From an uncultured Oscillospiraceae bacterium (GTDB lineage Bacteria > Bacillota > Clostridia > Oscillospirales > Oscillospiraceae): a DNA stretch of 13,449 nt. Made by a program: the position numbers and the translations under genes. Location: the NCBI GenBank assembly GCA_934643765.1, contig CAKUCT010000030.1, positions 1-13,449 of the forward strand, in the 5' to 3' direction. Shown one piece after another: positions 12,907 through 13,449 of the stretch. Numbering within the stretch: the first letter of the stretch is position 1; every line of letters starts with the position of its first letter. Below the pieces are notes generated by a model, which made no database searches, was not told the origin of the DNA, and worked only from the letters and a program-made list of their open reading frames with translations.

Positions 12907-13085
12907 CTCGCAGAGTTTGCAGCGCGCACGCTGCAAATCATGTGAATCATTTTATCCGGTGGCTTTGCCAACCGGAAAACTTCCGCTCAGTCCGCAAGTG
13001 CATCATTTTTGCGGTTTGCCGCAAAAATGATGCGCGCGGCGGGCTGCAGCTCCAAACGAATTGAAAGCTGGCTTTCAATTCGTTT
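12907..13085. repeat. Structured intergenic element, copy C (179 bases)
   Basis: Third copy, in the same orientation as A and B. The box CTCGCAGAGTTT is at 12907-12918. H1 pairs TTTGCAGCG with CGCTGCAAA around CGCA (12916-12937). The ATG-TGAAT-CAT box is at 12940-12950. H2 is TCCGGT-GGC-TTT-GCC-A-ACCGGA (12955-12976). H3 pairs ACTT with AAGT at 12979-12999. H4 pairs 15 bases, GCATCATTTTTGCGG, around TTTG (13000-13033). The GC-rich box spans to about 13053. H5 has a perfect 15-bp stem AAACGAATTGAAAGC around TG (13054-13085). It lies between two minus-strand genes, one base after the YgeW-like stop codon and 71 bases before the carbamate kinase start. Confidence 0.8.
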
Positions 13086-13086
13086 C

Positions 13087-13449
13087 TTAGAAATTCTTGC
13101 GCTTGTTGTCGGAAGCGTCGAGATCCATGAGAGCCTTGACCGGATCTTTGACCTGCGCCAGGAAGATCATAGCGGCAATGATGTACGGCTTGTAGGAAGC
13201 CTGCTTGTACAGCGGCACCAGATAGCGGTCGAACACGGAGTTGTCGACCTCACCCTCGGGGCAGGAAAGACCCGAGATATCGGCGGGCAGGCAGTGCAGG
13301 TACAGAGCCTTGCCGTCCTTGGTGAGCTTCATCATCTCTTCCGAGCAGGTCCAGTCCTTGTGCTCGGCGTTCTGCGCCAGCAGTTCCTTTTCCAGCTCGT
13401 CGATGCCCTTCTGGTCGCCCTTCACATAGAGCTCGGAGCGCTTTTCCAT
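13087..13449 (-). CDS. ygeW: YgeW-like carbamoyltransferase (partial, N-terminus outside window)
   Basis: The C-terminal 120 residues of an aspartate/ornithine transcarbamylase-superfamily protein. The motif YLHCLPADISG carries the HCLP carbamoyl-phosphate/substrate signature, and the continuation VFDRYLVPLYKQASYKPYII matches the YgeW type from memory rather than classical ArgF/ArcB. The Met encoded at the very edge is most likely internal, because the family is about 400 residues long. In E. coli ygeW lies in a cluster with ygeX, ygeY, hyuA and the carbamate kinase gene yqeA, later linked to anaerobic purine/urate breakdown; here carbamate kinase follows on the same strand, which supports that assignment. 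The exact substrate is unresolved. Its stop is one base from structured element copy C. Confidence 0.88.
   Translation of the reverse strand: MEKRSELYVKGDQKGIDELEKELLAQNAEHKDWTCSEEMMKLTKDGKALYLHCLPADISGLSCPEGEVDNSVFDRYLVPLYKQASYKPYIIAAMIFLAQVKDPVKALMDLDASDNKRKNF

Overview
The window looks like a chromosomal stretch from a GC-rich anaerobic member of the Clostridia, probably Oscillospiraceae-like. That placement is inferred from gene content: a rubrerythrin, a NifS/NifU pair, a YgeW-type carbamoyltransferase with carbamate kinase, an SLH-domain protein, strong AGGAGG ribosome binding sites, and GC-rich codons. It is not based on any database match. No rRNA, tRNA, phage, insertion sequence or CRISPR array was seen.

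Layout. Positions 1-1259 (minus) hold a metal-uptake ABC operon: a lipoprotein binding protein and then an ATPase cut by the window edge. Rubrerythrin (1409-2032, plus) diverges from it and converges with an N-acetylmuramoyl-L-alanine amidase (2045-2788, minus). A DEDDh exonuclease (2962-3945, plus) ends at a strong bidirectional-looking terminator. A tightly packed four-gene minus-strand operon fills 8033-4189: ATP-grasp ligase, PHP phosphoesterase, NodB-type deacetylase with SLH repeats, and a LUD-domain protein. A second minus-strand pair (9829-8166) encodes a DUF2974/Mbeg1-like alpha/beta hydrolase and a small multidrug-export-family membrane protein. The cysteine desulfurase/Fe-S scaffold pair (10030-11669, plus) diverges from it. 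Carbamate kinase (12835-11897) and the 3' part of a YgeW-like carbamoyltransferase (13449-13087) lie at the right end, both on the minus strand.

The most unusual content is non-coding. Three intergenic spaces (4009-4186, 11720-11900, 12907-13085) carry copies of one structured element of 178, 181 and 179 bases, all in the same orientation. Short constant boxes alternate with hairpins whose stem sequences differ almost completely between copies but stay complementary. In every copy the last hairpin abuts or overlaps the stop codon of the minus-strand gene to its right (LUD protein, carbamate kinase, YgeW-like). I do not recognise this family. It may be a structured 3'-UTR RNA or a dispersed palindromic repeat.

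Functionally, the coding genes are mostly housekeeping or accessory metabolism: metal import, peroxide defence, cell-wall processing, Fe-S assembly, and carbamoyl-phosphate use for ATP. The four-gene ATP-grasp/PHP/deacetylase/LUD operon has no role I can name. No intergenic gap longer than 300 bases is present.
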